From: Xiphias gladius
Taxonomy: Eukaryota; Chordata; Actinopteri; Istiophoriformes; Xiphiidae
Direction of reading: 5' to 3'
Assembly (NCBI RefSeq): GCF_016859285.1
Contig: NC_053402.1
Location: forward strand, 1,813,003-1,877,002
DNA: 64,000 bases
Position numbers and translations under genes: made by a program
Notes under the pieces: model-generated
Database searches by the model: none
Seen by the model: only the letters and a program-made list of their open reading frames with translations
Told to the model about the DNA's origin: nothing
Part shown: positions 57,756-64,000 of the stretch, piece after piece
Numbering within the stretch: position 1 is the stretch's first letter
How the letters are laid out: each line of letters begins with the position of its first letter

Positions 57756-60700
57756 ATGGAAACCCGGAGCCAGGTCGTGGGTAGGCTGCAGGCGGCGTTT
57801 CGTTCAGGTGTCACGGTACCAGAAGAGTTTCGTCGAGCACAGCTCACCGGGCTCATGTCCATGATCCGAGACAACGAGGAGCTGATCGTAAATGCATTGC
57901 ACAAAGACCTGGCAAAGGTACGAGACTGTGCTCACCTGTCACAGACGGACAGTGCACGCGCGTACACACACACACACGAGCCCTTACTCGACGCATACCC
58001 ATGCGACTCAAGCCTAAGGGCCAGCAGCCTCAAGCGGCCTGTGTCGCACAGCGGTTCCGTCTGGACACAGTCGTCCTGTAAAAGCAGCTACACATTTTTC
58101 TTAAAGACCACAGTAAGACCAATTCAGACTCAACGTTTTGTTAGACCATTAGCTGTGCTTTTGCACTTGAGTATTGTCTAATGTGTTCATTTTTGTAAGA
58201 AAAGCACGCACTCAGTGTTTGAAGCGCAACATATAACATGTCTGTTTGTCCGCTAAAGTTCTGTTTCCCTTTGCTCGTCCCGCACATCAGCCGAAATTTG
58301 AGGCCATCCTGTCTGAGGTTGACATAGTGATCAATGAGCTGCACCACGCCATCGCTAACGTTAAAAGCTGGATGCAGCCGGAGTATGTCAGCAAAAACCT
58401 GGTAGGTTTAACAATCATTCTTCAAAACTGCCTGTTGCTTACATTTCATACCATTACATTAAAGGGCATTATCATTTTTCTTATCTATCAGAATTAAGTG
58501 ATGTCTTGATATTATTTTGTGTGGCCAACATTACACACATCCAAAGGTTTTCACTTTACAGAGTTAAAGAGTTACTTAACACCAGGCTCAAAAGTTTTCT
58601 TACTTTTGACCACACCCAGCAGTGAGGCAGCTCTGATGTCACCGTGTACCGACACACCCTGGCATACATCTGTCCGTCACTGCAGCAGGGTGAGAAGTTA
58701 AACCACTGGGGGTCAGAAAAAGAATAAGTTCTTCAGCCGGTGTGAAAATGGTATCACCGTGATTTAGTGTTGCTCTTCCATGAAGTTGTGGGACAGGGAC
58801 CGAGGACAAATTTAAAAAAAAAAAAAAAAAAGATAAGTTACAATCTGCGCAGCAGAAGCTGCGATATCCTGACAACGACTCCCTGTGAGCCTCAAGATCC
58901 TAAACCACTGGGTTATACATTTCCCATTATGCAACTTGGTAGCATCTTTCATTAGGTTCTCCCTGCTTCGTTGATATCCCCCTCTGTCCAACTCCACAGC
59001 TCCAGATTGTAACACAGGCTTGCTCTGAAAAGTCTGAAGCCTCGAGTCCAAGCTGCGATAACCCTGGTTACATCGTCCGGGTTATTTTGTCAAAGTTTGC
59101 AAAGCTCCTCTGAGGCCACTGAAGGCTTTGTACAACTGTTTTAACAGGCCAAGAGGTACTGGACTCCATGTGTAAAACCAGTGGAATGCCCCTTTAAGTT
59201 GCTCCTTTGTATAAAAGCAAGCAGACCTTCGCACTTAGAGGATGGTGCAAGCAAATGTTTGGTTTCTCATTTTCAAGAAACAACAGTATGTATGCATACT
59301 ATGTCTATGTTTTCGTACTGTATTTTCAAAATGTGCTGCTTTATAGTTTGTTTGTTTGTTTTATTTAAAAAACATTTTTATGTTAACCTTTTTTCAGGCC
59401 ACAAAGCTAGATGAGTGTTTTGTACGGAGGGAGCCACTAGGAGTTGTGTTAATCATTGGGACTTGGAACTACCCCCTGCAACTCCTTATCTTACCCATGG
59501 TTGGGGCCATTGCAGCAGGTATCATTCACAAGCTGTTTTTCTCAAATCTAGAAGATAAGGTGGGTCCTTGCATGATAAAGGTTGTTCTGTAGCTGACTCT
59601 TATGTCTCTATCTTGAAGACTCAGAGCAGTCTGTGGTTGTGAGGGCATCAACTCAAAGCAATAACACGACCTTACTTGAAGCCAGTAGCAAATAACAGTA
59701 TTTCTGACTTATAATGCAGATGTAAAAATGCAAATGCTCCTTGAGTAATGAGCCAGGCTATCATAGTCAGGCTGTGTCCGACCATTCTCAGTAAATGTGG
59801 CCTTTATCACAAAGTGAGGTTAGAGGGTTTACGAGCTGAATTTGGTCTCAGAAGAACATCGAAAAGCCACCGAAACATATGCAATGTAACTACTGTCGAC
59901 TCAGTCACTAGCTGGTTGATGTTGCTGTCTCCAACTAGGAAACTGTGTAGTCATCAAGCCTTCAGAGGTCAGTGCTGCCACGGACAGTCTCATAGCAGAA
60001 CTCGTCCCCAAGTATCTGTCTCAGGTAAAGCAACTTCTGAGGTTTTCTTTTGTTCCCCAGAGTTTTTAACTGTCTAAATCTCCAAATTCAGTGTTGTATT
60101 GCCAGTTCTGTTGAACCTGTGATGAAATCCAAATAATTAAATCCGCCCATCTCATAATATTAGGTCTTTTGCCAAGATAGCCAAATACGTGTCCGAATTA
60201 TGAGGATGATGTACTGGAGAAGACTTGTGCAACATGTTTAATTTTGATGGACTTGTACTACAGAATTGTGACCATGATATGAAATGAGCAACACATTTTA
60301 CAGTTGAAGAACAAACTCCTCTGTGCTTTCTGGTGGAGAAACTATGTGATTGAGACACTGTTTGTAAAACATACTCACTGGTTGATGTATACACCAATAG
60401 AATATAGCTCTTGTTTTGGCCATGCTGATGTACATTCAAGTCACTGGACATTAGTTGTCATGTTAGACCTTAGAGCTCGGCACAGTGAATCTGACAATTA
60501 AAATGGGACTCTCAATTTGACAGGACTGTTATGCAGTTGTTCGTGGTGGACCAGAGGAGACCAAGGCACTTCTGCAGAATCGCTTTGACCACATCTTCTA
60601 CACAGGTAAAAGCCTCCAGGTCCGATCAGATTGCCGCATGTCACAGTATTTTAAATGTAAACATGTATAGACATGTCTATATTGCCCTTCACACTGGTCT

Positions 60701-62014
60701 CAAGACCAAAATGTCAGGAATTTTTCTTGGACAAGAACACAACGAATAAATGGTAAGATCCAAAGCCTTACTCTGTTTTCAACAGATTTAAGGGTTGATA
60801 AAGAATAGTAGTTTATAGAATGATGTATGGTTTGTCCTTGCCACTGTATATGAAATCTAATTGAAAAGTGACAGTGATACACCTGCCTCCTACAGAGTGC
60901 TCTTGACCTGACTAGATGTTGTGAGGGGTTTTTCAGCACCAAGGGAAGAATTCTGTGATCATCCACTTTAGTTGTGTTCTGTGATCTTCCAGGCATTTTG
61001 GTGTTGCTGAGCTCACCAGTGCGTTTCTTCTGTTTAAGAATGAACCAAAGTTTTTGCCATCTGTCTGAAAGGCTTGTTTTTTTGAATTTTATGCAAATTC
61101 AACACTCGGAATCAGCTCCAGACCTTTTTATCTGCTTAATTTTTCACGAAATAACGAGGGAACAGGCCACAGCTGGCCGTGAAACTGATCAGTTGTCAAC
61201 TGTCCAATTAGTTTTGAGCCTCTGAAAATGAGGGACTATGTATAAAAATGGCTTTAATTCCTAAACAGTTGATGCAATATTTTTGTTAAACCCCTTGAAT
61301 TAGAGCTGAAAGTCAACACTTCAATCACATTTTGATGGCTTTGTTTCAAATCCATTGTGGTGGTGTAGAGAGGAAAAATCAAGAAAATTGTGTCGCTGTC
61401 CAAATGCTTATGTAACTAAATAATAAGGGGTATTTTTAAACCCAGACCAGTAGCGGAACTTAAGGATGCTGATGTTTGTTTGCCAATCATCTGTCCTACA
61501 CTTTGGTCCATAGAAAGATTGAATACTAGTAGCCAGATAGTCATGGAATGTAGAAATGTAGTTCATGCTCAGCAGAAGATTCCTGTCCACTTTGGACATT
61601 GACTTTTAAGCTCTCTTTTAGGTTCTCAGACTGTGGCTCGCAGCATCCTGCAGGCAGCTTCAGTCCACTTGACCCCAGTGACCTTGGAGCTGGGCGGCAA
61701 GTGTCCGTGCTTCATATACGGACGGGTGAATATTGCAGCTGCTGCTCGCCGCTTGGTGTGGGCTAAGTTTTTCAACTCTGGCCAGAGTTGCGTGGCTCCG
61801 GACTATGTGCTTTGCTCACAGGCCACACAGGATGCCCTGCTGCCTGCGCTGCGTGAAGCCCTGGAGGATTTCTACGGCAAGGAGCCTCAAACCTCTCCTG
61901 ACCTGTCCCGCATTGTTTCACCCCGACACTGGACGCGTTTGATGGAACTGCTCAAGAGGTCCAGCGGAAAAGTTGTTCTGGGAGGAGAGAGTGACCAGGA
62001 GGACAAGTACATAG
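57756..62014 (+). CDS. Aldehyde dehydrogenase, family 3 (ALDH3A/B-like), first six coding exons; continues past the window edge
   Basis: Exons: 57756-57917, 58291-58401, 59398-59518, 59939-60024, 60524-60605, 61622-62014, encoding the first 318 residues of a protein usually 450-490 aa. The family oxidises medium/long-chain and aromatic aldehydes with NAD(P)+. Motifs: WNYP with Asn115, KPSE near 140, [16 protein letters not shown] with Glu210 (general base), and GQSCVAPDY with the catalytic Cys244, at the same numbers as in human ALDH3A1. The stretch after TGS reads QTVARS where most ALDH3 members have a VGK motif, so the Gly-Lys pair is replaced. The start at 57756 is followed by the family-typical [12 protein letters not shown]. 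The remaining exons (EEIFGP region and C-terminus) must lie beyond 64000, since 62015-64000 is intron with a Tc1 element. The member (3B1-like or the fish 3D1 type) cannot be settled, hence no symbol. Confidence 0.93.
60900..61425 (-). mobile_element. Tc1-like element fragment in ALDH3 intron 5
   Basis: 'ccaggcattttggtgttgct' followed by 'gagctcaccagtgcgtttct', and then 'caatcacattttgatggctt' and 'cttatgtaactaa', match the internal part and right end of the element at 31149-31890. The left terminal repeat is missing. Non-functional. Confidence 0.7.
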
Positions 62015-62081
62015 GTAAATTAAGAAGTAGCAATGGGCAGTATAATGACTGACCTTTGTGATACTGAGAGAACAGCTACTT

Positions 62082-62132
62082 TAATTATTTTATTTTATTT
62101 TATTTTATTTTATATTATTTATTATTTTATTA
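62082..62132. repeat. (TTTTA)n microsatellite
   Basis: Pentanucleotide tttta/atttt run starting about 70 nt after the ALDH3 exon 6 donor. Confidence 0.9.
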
Positions 62133-62334
62133 TGACTAAACTTTATTATTTACCTCTATCCAACCCTTGGTTTATCTTAATCCCAGAGTTCTATACAATG
62201 TCAAACCGTACAACAGAGTTATAGTGGGCATTTCAAGGGATTTAAGGTCAAGTCAAATTTTCGTTCCAAAACTCCCAAAGGTAAACTGTTATTAGTTTAA
62301 ACTTGAACCCTCATCGACGAGCATTACCCACATA

Positions 62335-63914
62335 CAGTCCTGGTTGAAATTATTGGCTCCCCTGAATTTTAAGTACAGAATTTAGAATATCTTCAGACAT
62401 AACTGCAAATTAACCAGTTTTGTATAATCAGAATATTTAATAAAATGCCCCAAATTACTGAACAACAACAACACAATTGCTTTCATGTTGAGAAATAAAA
62501 AATACAGACATAAAATGTACGCTTGACATAATTAATGGCACCCTTTGGATGAATTGAAATTAGTTCCTCAAACAAAATAAAAAACGAATGAGACTCACAT
62601 GCTGAATTTTCAGTGTTCACATGACCTGAATTAACCAATGAATGATGGTTTTACTTCATAAAGGGGCTGATTTATTCCAGTTTTTTTTCACAATGATGAA
62701 GACAATAGAGCTTACTGAGAGCATCAGAAATGCTATTATCAAAAAACAGAACGATTCCAAAGGCTGCAAGGAAATCACCAAAGATCCAGAAATCCCTGTT
62801 TCAAGAGTTTGTAATGTTATCAAAAAGTTTCACAGTCATAAAACTGTTAAGACACTTCCAGGACCTGGTGCTAAGAAGAAACTCATTGAGACAAGTCTGC
62901 AAACGTTGATTGTGTTTTGTGGTTAAAACACCTCCCAAGACATCTAAAGAGCTTCAGGCTGACCTGGATCAATCTGGAGTGGTGGTTTCAGCCTGTACCA
63001 TACACTGCACACTAAACCAAGTAGGGCTCCATGGTCGAAGGCCAAGGAGGACACCACTATTAAAAAAGGCACAAAAAGGCAAGACTTTTGTTTGCCTAAA
63101 CTTTCATATTTAGTCCCAGTCTTTCTGGGATAAAGTTCAATGGACAGATGAAACCAAAGTAGAGCTCTTTGGGAATGCAGTGCTTCAGTTTGTTTATAGG
63201 TGATGAAATGAAGCCCAGAAGGAAAAGAACAAACTAGCTACAGTAAAACATGGTGGAGGTTCTATCGTGTTGTGGGTCTGCTTTGCTGCCTCTGTTACTG
63301 GAGCCACTGAATGTATCAAAAGGAACGATGAAATCAGAAGATTACTGAGGCATTTTAGAGCCAAATGTGTTACCCAGTGTCAGAAAACTAGGTTTGAGGT
63401 GAAGGTCTTGGGTCTTTTAGCAGGACAGTGACCCAAAGCAAACAACCACCAGCATAAAAGACTGGTTGAAGAGGAAAAGATGGACGGTTTTAAACTGGCC
63501 AGCAATGAGTCCTGACCTAGATCCCATGAAAACCTTTGGTGAGAGCTGAAATCTTCCATTGCAAAAAGGAGTCCAGCAAACTTAAAAGAGCTTGAACCCA
63601 TAGCAATGGAAGAGTGGCAGAAACTACCAGCAGACAGGTGAAAGAAGCTTCTAGATAGCTACAAGACACGTTTAGAGGCTGTCACTGTTAACAAAGGTTA
63701 TTAGCGAAGGGTTCCAGTAATTGTCTGCTGTGTTTGTGTCATTTTGTGTTTTGTATTATTTCACTATTATACAAGTTTTTTAAATTTTTATTTTGTTCAG
63801 TAACCTTGGTCATTTTATTTAAATATTTTGATTAGACAAAATCCTTTAATTTACATTTATTTCGGAAGAACTGTACTTAAAATTCAGGGGTGCCAATAAT
63901 TTCAACCAGAACTG
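62335..63914 (+). mobile_element. Near full-length but broken Tc1-like transposon (about 1.58 kb)
   Basis: It begins cagtcctggttgaaattatt after a TA (62333-62334) and ends aataatttcaaccagaactg, inverted copies of each other; the right-hand TA is lost. The + strand holds the transposase in pieces: an N-terminal helix-turn-helix (RNAIIKKQNDSKGCKEI and VKTLPGPGAKKKL, 62700-62890), a second DNA-binding part (KTSKELQADL, then GRRPRRTPLL, 62930-63080) and the C-terminal catalytic stretch (WLKRKRW-type motif near 63465). Stops at 62924-62926 and 63111-63113, and further frame breaks, make it inactive. The 15991-16971 element is an internally deleted relative. Confidence 0.9.
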
Positions 63915-64000
63915 CGGGTTACAATAACGGTTCACTTGCTGATGATTGCACCAATATGCTCCTTTTCCACCAACACTCATAAAAACAACTAAAGAGATAA

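Noticed and set aside
1-64000. tRNA, rRNA, snoRNA, CRISPR or operon structures
   Set aside because: No cloverleaf with internal promoter boxes, array of spaced identical repeats or bacterial-type gene cluster was recognised. Small ncRNAs could still be missed without a covariance-model search.

Overview
The window is vertebrate nuclear DNA, almost certainly from a ray-finned (probably percomorph) fish. The support is: multi-exon genes with GT-AG introns whose products read as orthologues of vertebrate proteins; several Tc1-like transposon copies; an L2-type LINE remnant; several short repeat families that I recognise as typical of teleost genomes; and long GT microsatellites. There is nothing bacterial (no operons or CRISPR).

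Five protein-coding genes can be reconstructed exon by exon. In order: (1) dus1l, tRNA-dihydrouridine synthase 1-like, + strand, 13 coding exons, 3721-11980, 483 aa. (2) A tryptase/prostasin-like secreted serine-protease homologue, - strand, 5 exons, 26834 down to 18724, 276 aa. Its catalytic His and catalytic Ser are both replaced (Arg and Tyr), yet the reading frame, splice sites, signal peptide and TATA box are intact, so it looks like a maintained pseudoprotease. (3) cln3 (battenin), + strand, 15 exons, 28632-42427, 441 aa, divergent from the protease gene. (4) ppp4c, protein phosphatase 4 catalytic subunit, + strand, 8 coding exons, 46898-53794, 307 aa. (5) The first six coding exons of an ALDH3-family aldehyde dehydrogenase, + strand, from 57756. 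It runs off the right edge.

Region by region: 1-1150 is CCTG-rich, imperfectly repeated sequence. 1700-2800 is CpG-containing and probably the dus1l 5' region. 11981-18723 is an intergenic repeat zone with foldback MITE-like elements and two Tc1-like elements, one abutting the other. The protease introns carry an L2 LINE, a Tc1-like element and several short repeats. cln3 introns carry a Tc1-like deletion derivative, a head-to-head MITE pair and a BED-finger (hAT-type) fragment. 42428-45760 is cln3 3' sequence plus an interspersed repeat. 54615-57700 holds Tc1 fragments and then a CpG island in front of the aldehyde dehydrogenase. 62335-63914 is a near full-length but broken Tc1-like element in the last visible ALDH3 intron.

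The genes do not form a pathway: they act in tRNA modification, an extracellular protease-like role, lysosomal membrane function, Ser/Thr dephosphorylation and aldehyde oxidation. The most interesting items are the doubly inactivated protease homologue, a perfect 14-bp stem-loop in the ppp4c 3' UTR, inverted repeat copies bracketing cln3 exons 9-14, and the altered cln3 C-terminus. All exon boundaries come from reading splice motifs and comparing with remembered family sequences; no alignment or transcript data were available.
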